Assembly: GCA_963711495.1 (NCBI GenBank)
Contig: CAVQEK010000013.1
Location: 62,001 to 126,000, forward strand
From: CAVQEK01 sp963711495
GTDB lineage: Bacteria; Bacteroidota; Bacteroidia; Cytophagales; Cyclobacteriaceae
DNA: 64,000 nt
Reading direction: 5' to 3'
Shown here piece by piece: positions 26,892-35,763 of the stretch. Below the pieces are notes generated by a model that worked only from the letters and a program-made list of their open reading frames with translations, ran no database searches and had not been told where the DNA came from. The translations under genes were made by a program, and so were the position numbers. The first letter of the stretch is position 1, and each line of letters starts with the position of its first letter.

Positions 26892-28122
26892 ATGAAAGTA
26901 TTGCACCTCAACACTTTTGATAACATCGGCGGGGCGGCTAGGGCGGCGTACCGCCTGCACAAACAATTGGTGGCGATGAGTATTGATTCTGTGATGTATG
27001 TGCAAAAAAAAACCACAGACGATTCCAAGGTCCTCGATTCCAGTTTCAAGTCGACGAGGTCCTTCAACAAAATAATGCCCCTGTTGGACTCGCTGCCATT
27101 GACTTTCTATAACAAAGACAAAAAATCTTTTTGGAGCCTCAATTGGTTCCCTCGTAATTTGGTTGTAAAGGATATCAAAAGAATAAATCCTGACATCATC
27201 CATGTTCATTGGATAGGCGCCGGGTTTATTTCTTTGGGAGTTTGCTGGGCAGGTTTAAAAAGCCCATTGTCTGGACCATGCATGATAGTTGGGCATTTAC
27301 CGGTGGTTGTCATTTGCCTTATGATTGCAAGCGCTATATGGAACAATGTGGTCACTGCCCACAATTGAGATCAAAGCGTGAAAATGATCTTAGCAGGATA
27401 AATTTCAAAAGCAAATACAAACGCGTGAATAATGCAGAAATCAGGATTGTCACACCAAGCCATTGGATGGCCAAAAATGTTTCGGGGAGCAAAATGCTTG
27501 GCGAAAATCCATTGAATATTATCCGGAACGGCATTGATTTAAACCTGTTCAAACCCCTCGATAAAACCCAATGCCGGGTAGCCCTCAACCTTAATCAGGG
27601 GAAAACTTATATCTTTTTTGCTCGGGCAATTTTAGTGACGAAAACAAAGGTTTCAATTTTTTCTTAGAGGCAATGAACATCCTGGGGAGGACTTGTAATA
27701 ATATAGTAGCGCTTTTGGTTGGATCCAACAATCCTCCAATCAGAACAGATATTAGCCTAGAATATGAAATCTTGGGAACGATGAGCGACGATTATTCGCT
27801 CGCAATGGCCTATTCCGCCGCAGACATCACTTGTGTGCCTTCATTATTTGACAACCAGCCACAAACCGGAACTGAATCATTGGCCTGTGGTACGCCTGTG
27901 GCCGCGTTTAATTCCTCGGGATTGCCAGATGTGGTCGATCATCGGGTCAATGGATTTTTGGCCAAGCTCAATGATGCTCATGATTTGGCCTCAGGAATGT
28001 CATGGATGCTTGACAACCTGCAAATGCTATCAATAAATGCCAGAAAAAAAGCAGAACAAGATTTTGACATTGCCTCACAGGCCAAAGAATATTCAATGTT
28101 GTACAAAAGCCTGGTCAGCTAA
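26892..28122 (+). pseudogene. GT4 glycosyltransferase gene with two frameshifts
   Basis: The pieces make one GT-B family 4 glycosyltransferase of about 410 residues. Frame one (from ATG 26892) gives VLHLNTFDNIGGAARAAYRL and DIIHVHWIGAGF. Frame two gives KKPIVWTMHDSWAFTGGCH and IIRNGIDLNLF. Frame three gives CVPSLFDNQPQTGTESLACG and the C-terminus. One G added to GGG at 27236-27238 and one T added to the T6 run at 27614-27619 restore a single open frame. The gene also has an A9 run at 27004-27012. Its stop TAA overlaps the next ATG at 28122. Confidence 0.8.
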
Positions 28123-29040
28123 TGTCAGGATTTGCACCGATAATATTGTTCACATACAACCGGCCTTTTCATACCGCAAAGACCATTGAAGCATTGAAAA
28201 ACAACCGACTTGCCGAAAGATCTGATTTAGTGATTTTTTCCGATGGTGCGAAGAAAAATGATGAAGATAAGTTGATGGTTGGCGAGGTCAGGAAAATAAT
28301 CAATCAGGTAAGCGGGTTTAATAAAATTGATATTGTTAAAAGGGAAAACAATAAGGGATTGGCCGCGTCTGTCATCGGTGGCGTCACCAAAGTGCTGTCA
28401 AAATATGGCAAAGTGATCGTGCTGGAAGACAAATTGGTTACCTCTCAAAATTTTATTGCATATATGAACGACGCGCTGGATTTCTATGATGGTTTTGAGA
28501 CGATAGGTTCAATAACAGGCGATCACCATCCTCCAGAAACCATGAAAATACCTAGCCATTATGATGCGGATATCTATTTTTGCCCACGGCATGCATCCTG
28601 GGGTTGGGCTACTTGGCGTTCAAAATGGGAAAATATTGACTGGAATATGAAAGACTTCGATCGGTGGTTGGAAAACCCCGAATTTAACACAAGATGAAAA
28701 AACAGGGAACGACAAAATCGCCATGTTAATCGATCAGAAGGAGGGAAGATCAGATTCGTGGGCAATTCGCTGGGATTTGGGTAATTTTTTAAAAAACAGG
28801 TTATGTGTCTATCCTGTAAATAGTTTTGTGAACAACATTGGTGCTGACGGCACAGGTACCCATTACACCAAAGCCATTAAGAATTTTCGTTTGAATGACC
28901 TGAACAAGGCCAAATATCCAATTGATTTCTTAGAGCACATAAATATAGACCAGGCTGTCATCCGGAATTTCAAAAAAGCCTATAAAACCAGTAAACTGTC
29001 AAGGATAAAGAAATTCCTGAAGACTTTGAAAATCAATTAA
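28122..29040 (+). pseudogene. GT-A glycosyltransferase gene with one frameshift and altered DxD-like motif
   Basis: The first 191 codons show a GT-A type transferase (APIILFTYNRPFHTAKTIEA, HASWGWATWRSKW) that stops at TGA near 28697. The C-terminal part (SDSWAIRWDLGNFLKNRLCV and onward) follows in another frame up to 29040. Removing one C from CCCC at 28676-28679 gives one protein of about 305 residues, close to the 297 residues of the related intact gene at 32873. The place where that relative has EDDC reads EDKL here, so one acidic metal-binding position appears lost. Confidence 0.75.
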
Positions 29041-29158
29041 TTTCTTACAGCCGGAATATCGACACTTAAATATTGACTATATTGAAACCATGACAAAAAG
29101 CATTAAGATAAGTAATATTGAATACTACACTGGGGTTTAACTTAATGGAGAATCATTT

Positions 29159-30433
29159 ATGAAATTGTTTTTAGCAATATTTATTTTTGGATTGATGGCT
29201 TGTAAAAATGAGGAAATCAAACCTATTGAGCCAGAACTATACACCGTCACATATAAAGATTCCGTTCGTTTTAAACTGCCTGAAAAGTTGTTGGACCTTC
29301 AATGGAACGAACTTGATTCGCTGACGCTTTATGCCGGTACAGGGAAAATACTATTAAAGGATTTGAACAAGGATCCGAGCCAAAACCAACTTGTAACTTT
29401 AAATAAATATGTTATTAGAAAAGGAAAATCTATTAGGCTTGGCGGTTATTTGTACAACCTGCCGGGAAGTGAACTGAGTGTGGATAATTTGGATTGGGTG
29501 TCGGAAAACCTTGACGTTCTGGCCTTGCATCCAAACATAGAAGCTTACAAAATCAAATTGCTTAAAAAGAAGAACCCAACCTTCAAGTTTTATATCATGA
29601 GATTTGCCACCTCATTGTCTGAACCCACATTTATCCCATCACAAATGAATGCCTGGACCGTGAAGAACAAAAAAGGCGAGGAAGCACTGGGGGTTAGGAG
29701 AAAATCGGATGATAGCAGCTATCACCTAATGGACCTGGGGAATGAGGACTATGCCAATTGGTTCAAAAACTATACCGCTGGCCTGGCTGAGGAATATGGT
29801 GCAGATGGAGTATTCATCGATGAAATAATGTGGAATGGGTATTGGAATTTGGATGTCAGGGATATGCGTGATTATACCACCATAAAACAGATAACAGATT
29901 CTTGCTACGATTGGCTAAAGATTGTGAAGGAAAATAACCCCTATGAAATAATCACACAAGCATTTTGGCCAGATGCATTGCAGTACCAGGACGGCGTTTG
30001 GGGCGAACAGGCTTTCAAGGCAAATTTTAGGGATGGGGAATATGATGTGTTTTACCAATCTTCCAGTTGGAAGAACATGGTAAATTTGATCAAGACATTG
30101 GGTGGACAAAACAAGACATACCTTTGGGCTGGTTGGTATTTGAAAGGCGATGAACGGCAATTGGAGTATTGCCTGGCCACCTACTTGATGGGCAAAAACG
30201 GTGATTCCGTAGTTTTCCAGCCACAACCTATTGACCCAAAGGTGGAAGGCATCAGTGGCTACCATATCGAGAACTACATGCAAGAAGTTGAAGTCCACCG
30301 TAAATATTTCAATGTAGAATTAGGTCAGCCACTGGGCCTTATGAAATCCATCAATGTCCAGAACTCTGTGATTTGGTATCGGGAGTTTGAAAATGGATAT
30401 GTCTATTGTAATAATGGTATGAAGAACTATTAA
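29159..30433 (+). CDS. exported glycosidase-like lipoprotein (GHL15-type TIM barrel)
   Basis: A 424-residue lipoprotein (signal peptide ending GLMAC, Cys near residue 15). The mature protein resembles the putative glycoside hydrolase families with a TIM barrel (GHL15-like): LDVLALHPNIEAYK, KFYIMRFAT, a strand with GADGVFIDEIMWNG that offers likely catalytic Asp/Glu, and later VWGEQAF and YLWAGWYLKGD. In a polysaccharide locus such a protein could trim or cut the polymer, as known for alginate or Pel hydrolases. It lies 118 bases after the broken glycosyltransferase gene and 57 bases before the next one. Family assignment is by appearance only. Confidence 0.65.
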   Translation: MKLFLAIFIFGLMACKNEEIKPIEPELYTVTYKDSVRFKLPEKLLDLQWNELDSLTLYAGTGKILLKDLNKDPSQNQLVTLNKYVIRKGKSIRLGGYLYNLPGSELSVDNLDWVSENLDVLALHPNIEAYKIKLLKKKNPTFKFYIMRFATSLSEPTFIPSQMNAWTVKNKKGEEALGVRRKSDDSSYHLMDLGNEDYANWFKNYTAGLAEEYGADGVFIDEIMWNGYWNLDVRDMRDYTTIKQITDSCYDWLKIVKENNPYEIITQAFWPDALQYQDGVWGEQAFKANFRDGEYDVFYQSSSWKNMVNLIKTLGGQNKTYLWAGWYLKGDERQLEYCLATYLMGKNGDSVVFQPQPIDPKVEGISGYHIENYMQEVEVHRKYFNVELGQPLGLMKSINVQNSVIWYREFENGYVYCNNGMKNY

Positions 30434-30490
30434 TAAAAACCTATAAGGATTTGTCCCACTCCTGGGTCAAACCCATATTCAAACCTACCC

Positions 30491-31699
30491 ATGACCATTC
30501 TAATCTTTGAGCCGCAGCTTTCAGGGCACTGGTTTAATTACCTGCGGTTGACCGCCTCACTTTTCACCAAAAATGGCCATGAAACTGCGCTGTTGACCTT
30601 AAAGCAACATGAGGGCAACCCATTGCTCGAAAATTTAATGACAGCTCTGGGCACTGGATTTAAGGTGTATTTTGGCACCCAGTACAAATGGGAGAGCGGC
30701 TTATATGCAGGGAAAAAGCTTTACAACAAAGAATTCCTGAACTATCGCCTCATCAAAAAACTCCTTAAATCCAGTAGTCGGCCAGCACAAATCGACTTGG
30801 TGTTTATTCCGTACCTGGATGCCATGGCCCGGTTTCTGAGCTTTACCGCCAATCCATTTGATGGTATACCCTTTGCAGGAATTTCCATGGTCCCGGCCTT
30901 TCATTATCAGGAAATGCGCATAAATGCCCAAAAACCCAGGTTTCCCCAACTGGGAAAATACTTATTTTTGAGGCTTCTTAAAAATAGGCATTTGATCAGG
31001 TTGTTGACAATCGACCAGCCTTTGTCAGAATATACTGTCAAGTTTTATCCGGAACTGGCTACAAAGATCCGGTATATTCCTGACCCTGTGGAATTAGGTG
31101 GAAAATCCAGCAAGGAGGAAGCGCGTGGACATTTTGGCATTCCTCAGGCGGTTAAGGTAATCCTGGTATACGGTTCTATTGCAGAGAGAAAAGGGGTGTT
31201 GGAACTGCTAGACGCCTTGGCCTACAACAACACCCTCGAAGATGTGGTGGTGCTGGTGGCCGGTGTCCAGACTGAGAAAGTCAGGAACAAAATACAAAGT
31301 CAAACCAGGTGGAACTGCCTGGTTGGTAAAAAAATCTTCATTGTCGATAGGTACCTGACTACTGAAGAAGAATATATGGCCTTTAAATTATCGGACATGG
31401 TATGGTGTGGGTACAAAGGCTTTTATGCCATGTCGGCAGTTTTAATCCAGTCGGCGGCCATGGGCCTGCCAGTAATCGCCAGCCGTGAAGGCATCGTGAG
31501 CTGGCTAACAGAAAAGCACCAAATCGGAAAGATTGTTGATGTCAATAGTAAAGTGGAAATTGTAGAAGCTATAAAAGACCTGGTGGAAAATTACGATGAA
31601 TATGTTCGGTATTCAAAGAACGGCCTGACGCTGAGCGACATGCACGATTTATCACACTTCAATTCAATTTTGTTGGAAACCATTCAAGCCGCCAGATAG
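30491..31699 (+). CDS. GT-B glycosyltransferase (family 4 type)
   Basis: A 402-residue cytoplasmic glycosyltransferase of the GT-B fold. The N-terminal domain begins IFEPQLSGHWFNYLRLTA; the C-terminal domain has KVILVYGSIAERKGVLELLD and QSAAMGLPVIASREGIVSW, the usual donor-binding region of family 4 enzymes. It would add one sugar to the lipid-linked repeat unit. Donor and acceptor cannot be read from the sequence. Two bases separate it from the polymerase gene, so they are cotranscribed. Confidence 0.82.
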   Translation: MTILIFEPQLSGHWFNYLRLTASLFTKNGHETALLTLKQHEGNPLLENLMTALGTGFKVYFGTQYKWESGLYAGKKLYNKEFLNYRLIKKLLKSSSRPAQIDLVFIPYLDAMARFLSFTANPFDGIPFAGISMVPAFHYQEMRINAQKPRFPQLGKYLFLRLLKNRHLIRLLTIDQPLSEYTVKFYPELATKIRYIPDPVELGGKSSKEEARGHFGIPQAVKVILVYGSIAERKGVLELLDALAYNNTLEDVVVLVAGVQTEKVRNKIQSQTRWNCLVGKKIFIVDRYLTTEEEYMAFKLSDMVWCGYKGFYAMSAVLIQSAAMGLPVIASREGIVSWLTEKHQIGKIVDVNSKVEIVEAIKDLVENYDEYVRYSKNGLTLSDMHDLSHFNSILLETIQAAR

Positions 31700-31701
31700 C
31701 C

Positions 31702-32901
31702 ATGTCCTTGTTATCGTTCAAAATCCCTATCCGCACCAAGATCAAAATCCCGTTGCGGGTTTATAAATCCGCATTGCTATTGTTGTTTTTTGGCCTGACC
31801 ACTTTCCTCGTGGACAAAAACACCACTTTTCGCGCATTCTATTACCTGCTCATTCCTATCTCGGTGTTTTTTTTATTGCTCAAGAGGAACCTTACCTATA
31901 AAATCAACAAGGACTACACGGTATATTTCTTATATGTAGCCTTGTGGATATCGGTAGCCCTGTTGTCGCTAGTATTGAATTATGGTGAAATATCAATGCT
32001 CCAGTTCGTCAAGGAATTTGGGTTCATCAGCTTTAGCCTGTTGGTGCCTATTTTCATTATCAGCTTTTCTAACAAAGAGAACATTTTAAAGGCCAGCAAA
32101 TATCTGATTTTGCTTTATGTGGCACTCACTTTGGTGTTCAATTCGCACAAGATCCTGGCCTTGGCGCATTTGAATATTGTCGAATTGATAGCTACCTCCA
32201 AGGGCCTTGCGGAAAACAACCTCAGCTTTGTGGCTGGGATAATTGGCATATTTTTCCTGGTGAACAAAAAATGGAGCCTCTTTTGGGTTTGTTTGCTTTT
32301 GAGTGTGCTGGGTTCCAAAAGGATCGTGTTGGCTTCCATTGCGTTTACGGTCATGATCTATTTCATCTTAAAAAACCATTATGCATTGATCAAACGGTAC
32401 CGAACGGCGTTTTCGCTGATCGCCGTGGCGGCCAACCTGACAATATTGGTCATATTGATATTATTAGCCAGGGGCTATTTTGAAAAATTGTTTATGGAGT
32501 ACCTTGGCTTGCCCACCAATTTTGTCTTTATGGGGAGGACGGCTTTGTACAATGGCATGTTGAACGTCATCGGGTATCCGGCAATGGTACCAAAAGGACT
32601 GGCACACACTTCCACTGTACTCATAAATGGAGAAATTCCCGTCACTATCCTAACCCTGATGCACTCCGATATCCTAAAGTTTGCATTGGAGTTGGGTGTG
32701 CCATTTTTCTCCATATTGATATTCCTCATATATTATTTTTGCAGCAACAACCTTAAGGCCTTGTGCTATCTGTTGTTCTACAATACCTTGATGGTCTCCG
32801 ACAATGTGTCTATTTATTTCGAAGTCATGTGCCTAATTTACTTGTTTATATTGGCCGAATTCAAAACAAAAAATGTTTCAAGTCCCTATTCTGCTCATTA
32901 A
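31702..32901 (+). CDS. Wzy-like polysaccharide polymerase / O-antigen ligase family membrane protein
   Basis: A 399-residue protein with about ten membrane helices and a longer periplasmic loop near residues 255-320 (YLGLPTNFVFMGRTALYNGM to TLMHSDILKF), the pattern of Wzy polymerases and WaaL ligases. Sequence conservation in this group is low, so the call rests on topology, length and position within a Wzx/Wzz locus. It would link repeat units in the periplasm. It overlaps the following glycosyltransferase gene by 29 bases. Confidence 0.75.
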   Translation: MSLLSFKIPIRTKIKIPLRVYKSALLLLFFGLTTFLVDKNTTFRAFYYLLIPISVFFLLLKRNLTYKINKDYTVYFLYVALWISVALLSLVLNYGEISMLQFVKEFGFISFSLLVPIFIISFSNKENILKASKYLILLYVALTLVFNSHKILALAHLNIVELIATSKGLAENNLSFVAGIIGIFFLVNKKWSLFWVCLLLSVLGSKRIVLASIAFTVMIYFILKNHYALIKRYRTAFSLIAVAANLTILVILILLARGYFEKLFMEYLGLPTNFVFMGRTALYNGMLNVIGYPAMVPKGLAHTSTVLINGEIPVTILTLMHSDILKFALELGVPFFSILIFLIYYFCSNNLKALCYLLFYNTLMVSDNVSIYFEVMCLIYLFILAEFKTKNVSSPYSAH

Positions 32902-33766
32902 TTTCAACCGACCACGACATACCCAGCGGATCGTGGATGCACTTAGGCCGTTGAAGCCATCGATGCTTTATGTGGCCATTGATGGCCCAAGAAGCGATCG
33001 CCCTGAAGACAAAGGTTTGGTGCAGCAAGTGGCTGCTGTTATTAACAATCAAATTAACTGGCCTTGCGAAGTCCGCAAGTTGGTCAGAGCGGAAAATTTG
33101 GGTTGCCGTGAAGGGGTCAGCTCGGCAATAAGCTGGTTTTTCAATTCGGAAAATGAGGGTATAATTTTGGAAGATGACTGCCTGCCAAAGGAAGTTTTTT
33201 TTGCCTTTTGTAAAGATCTTTTGGAACGGCACCGCAATGACGACCGGGTTATGCACATCACCGGGTTCAACAGGTTTCCCGAGCGCAGGCCAATTCAAAG
33301 TTATTTTTTCTCCAAAAATCCCGGCGTTTGGGGGTGGGCTTCCTGGCGCAGGGCCTGGCGTTTGTACGACAAGGACTTGGGCTTGTTGGAAGATGCTATA
33401 CAGTCTGGACGCATCCTGGCGATGTACCCAAACCCCGTCGAAAGAATGTATAAATTGAAAAAACTCCGGCAAATCAAATCAAACAACCTTGACACCTGGG
33501 ACTATCAATGGGAATTCTCCATCAGGGTCCACAACGGGTTGGCCATAAAGCCCAACAAAAATCTGATCCAAAATATTGGGCTTGACAGCGAAGCCACCCA
33601 TACTTCGAACAAGGAATTTTTGGGCAAGGCGCCTGTCTCGGCCCTCGAATTCCCCCTGGAACCACCAAAGTCATTAAGGCAGGATAGGGCGAAGGATTTG
33701 CAACATTTTTTTAAATCCATATTATTGGGTGTTGTTGCGAAAATGAAAAAAAATGTTGGACTTTAA
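32873..33766 (+). CDS. GT-A glycosyltransferase (paralogue of the broken gene at 28122)
   Basis: A 297-residue transferase with a GT-A start (QVPILLINFNRPRHTQRIV), the acidic metal/nucleotide motif GIILEDDCLP near residue 100 and a tryptophan-rich segment NPGVWGWASWRRAW. The last two features recur at matching places in the frameshifted gene at 28122-29040, so the two are diverged paralogues. No signal peptide. It overlaps the polymerase gene by 29 bases and the next glycosyltransferase by 14 bases. Acceptor sugar unknown. Confidence 0.78.
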   Translation: MFQVPILLINFNRPRHTQRIVDALRPLKPSMLYVAIDGPRSDRPEDKGLVQQVAAVINNQINWPCEVRKLVRAENLGCREGVSSAISWFFNSENEGIILEDDCLPKEVFFAFCKDLLERHRNDDRVMHITGFNRFPERRPIQSYFFSKNPGVWGWASWRRAWRLYDKDLGLLEDAIQSGRILAMYPNPVERMYKLKKLRQIKSNNLDTWDYQWEFSIRVHNGLAIKPNKNLIQNIGLDSEATHTSNKEFLGKAPVSALEFPLEPPKSLRQDRAKDLQHFFKSILLGVVAKMKKNVGL

Positions 33767-34979
33767 CCGAAACGAGTCACTGAAAATACTCCAGGTCCAT
33801 AATTTTTACCAACAACGCGGTGGCGAAGACATGGTGGTTCAGCAGGAAAAGACCCTCATGGTTAGCCATGGCCACGTGGTACATGATTATTTTCGCTATA
33901 ACGATGATATAACAACCGCATGTGACAAACTGAACGTCCTGCTTACTGCCCATTATTCCAAAAAATCCAGGGAATCGTTTCGAGAAACGCTCGTTGAAAT
34001 GCGCCCTGATATTGTGCACGTACACAATTTTTTCCCGTTGATCACCCCGTCCATCTTTGATGCCTGCCAGGATTTGAGCATCCCGGTAATCATGACCTTG
34101 CACAATTACAGGCTGGTGCACCCCAATGCGCTTTTGATCAATAACAAAGGGGAAATTGATGAACGTAGTGTGCATGGCAGCGCTTATGCCTGCGTCTTCG
34201 ACAAGGTTTACCGGAACTCCATGTTACAAACGGCCGTGGCGGCTCACATGATAGAATATCACCGTAAGTCGGGTACGTGGCGTTCAAAAGTAGATCAGTT
34301 TATCGCTTTGACCAATTTTGCCAAATCCATGTTTGAGGCAGGTGGGGTGCCGCCACAAAAAATATCGATAAAACCGAATTTTACCAATGACATTTTTAAT
34401 AAGGTTGAAAATGACCAAATACCCAGCAGTGATTCCGATTATTTTATCTATGTAGGTCGCTTAAGCCCTGAAAAAGGAATAGTGATGTTGGTGGACACCT
34501 GGATAAAATATGATATTAAGGCTTCACTGATTGTGATTGGGGAGGGGCCATTGCTAAAAGAAATCACCTCCAAAGCCAGGAAATCACCGGCTATTAAGGT
34601 ACTGGGAAAAAAGAAACATACCGAAACCATGGAATATATCAGAAATGCCAAGGCGCTTATTTTTCCATCTACTTGGTACGAAGGCTTCCCGATGACGATT
34701 GTAGAGTCGTTTTGCCTGGGGATACCTGTGATTGCTTCCAATATTGGCAGTCAAAAAGAGATTATTAAACATAGGCACAACGGACTGCATTTTGAAAAGG
34801 GCGAGAGCCAAAGTTTATTTGACCAGGTTTCGGCATTGTGGAAGGATGAGGCATTGAAGCACAAATTGTCGAAAAATGCCAGGACCGACTATTTAAAACA
34901 TTATTCCCCGGAAACTAACTATCATCAACTGGTCAAGATTTACCAAGAAGCCATTGAGGAAAAAAATCATAAGCCTTAA
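33753..34979 (+). CDS. GT-B glycosyltransferase (family 4)
   Basis: A 408-residue family 4 glycosyltransferase. It shows the N-terminal pattern ILQVHNFYQQRGGEDMVVQQ, then RPDIVHVHNFFPLITPSIFD and VIMTLHNYRLVHPNALLI. The C-terminal domain has YVGRLSPEKGIVMLVDTW and the EX7E-type segment STWYEGFPMTIVESFCLGIP. These are textbook family 4 features. It overlaps the preceding gene by 14 bases and the WecG-like gene by 26 bases. It probably extends the repeat unit on undecaprenyl diphosphate. Confidence 0.88.
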   Translation: MLDFNRNESLKILQVHNFYQQRGGEDMVVQQEKTLMVSHGHVVHDYFRYNDDITTACDKLNVLLTAHYSKKSRESFRETLVEMRPDIVHVHNFFPLITPSIFDACQDLSIPVIMTLHNYRLVHPNALLINNKGEIDERSVHGSAYACVFDKVYRNSMLQTAVAAHMIEYHRKSGTWRSKVDQFIALTNFAKSMFEAGGVPPQKISIKPNFTNDIFNKVENDQIPSSDSDYFIYVGRLSPEKGIVMLVDTWIKYDIKASLIVIGEGPLLKEITSKARKSPAIKVLGKKKHTETMEYIRNAKALIFPSTWYEGFPMTIVESFCLGIPVIASNIGSQKEIIKHRHNGLHFEKGESQSLFDQVSALWKDEALKHKLSKNARTDYLKHYSPETNYHQLVKIYQEAIEEKNHKP

Positions 34980-35715
34980 TATTACTGTAGGCGGATTTCA
35001 AGATGTTTTGGACCATCTGCTGACTGCTGCCTCTGGGCATACACCAGGTTATGTTTGCTTTGCTAATGTACATATGATCATTGAAGCGCAACGGGACAAC
35101 TCGTTTCTGCAGGCCGTCAATCACTCAATGTTTACGACTGCTGATGGCGTACCTGTTCAAAAAAGTTTAAAATTGCTCTTTGGTATAAGACAGGAACGCA
35201 TTGCCGGTATGGATACAATGCCAAAAATTATATCGGAATCGGCTGAGTTGGGGATGTCAATTTTTTTCTATGGATCAACTCCAAACGTGTTAAATCAAAT
35301 AAAACGAAAGATCACTGAACAATATCCTTCTTTGAAAATTGCTGGAATGATCTCACCACCTTTTGAGCCTAATAATAATAATAATTTGATTGATGAACAT
35401 ATTAAAATGATCAATAACTCTGGCGCAAATATCGTTATGATTGCACTTGGTTGTCCAAAGCAAGAAAAATGGATGTATGAAAATTCCGGAAAGATCAATG
35501 CCGTACTGCTTGGTTTGGGCGGAGCTTTTGAAGTATTCGCTGATATGAAGGGGAGAGCTCCGAAGTGGATTAGAAGAATTGGCATGGAATGGACTTATCG
35601 CTTATTACAAGATCCTAAAAGACTTTGGAAGCGTTATTTATTTACCAATGCTTTATTTCTTGTACTTTTTATTCGGGAATTGATTCAAATTAGAATATTT
35701 AAAAAAGTGGTTTAG
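34954..35715 (+). CDS. WecG/TagA/CpsF-family glycosyltransferase
   Basis: A 253-residue GT26 enzyme. Family marks are FANVHMIIEAQRD, the TADGVPVQKSLKL segment with its catalytic-type Asp, FFYGSTPNVL, GCPKQEKWMYEN and the end GRAPKWIRRIGMEWTYRLLQ. Members transfer the second sugar (for example N-acetylmannosamine or its uronic acid) to the undecaprenyl-linked first sugar. Start is TTG at 34954; no ATG is available before the conserved N-terminus. It overlaps the previous gene by 26 bases. From about here the base composition returns to that of the flanking genes. Confidence 0.92.
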   Translation: MRKKIISLNITVGGFQDVLDHLLTAASGHTPGYVCFANVHMIIEAQRDNSFLQAVNHSMFTTADGVPVQKSLKLLFGIRQERIAGMDTMPKIISESAELGMSIFFYGSTPNVLNQIKRKITEQYPSLKIAGMISPPFEPNNNNNLIDEHIKMINNSGANIVMIALGCPKQEKWMYENSGKINAVLLGLGGAFEVFADMKGRAPKWIRRIGMEWTYRLLQDPKRLWKRYLFTNALFLVLFIRELIQIRIFKKVV

Positions 35716-35763
35716 TTGCTGGAATTGTAGAATATTTGTACTTGCAGATCCAAATAAATTTAG

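Noticed and set aside
27209..27667. Separate gene for a 152-residue glycosyltransferase
   Set aside because: Its sequence continues that of the frames before and after it; it is the middle piece of one frameshifted GT4 gene.
32861..33472. Open frame of 203 codons on the minus strand
   Set aside because: Antisense to the glycosyltransferase gene at 32873, in the G+C-richer region where long chance frames are expected.
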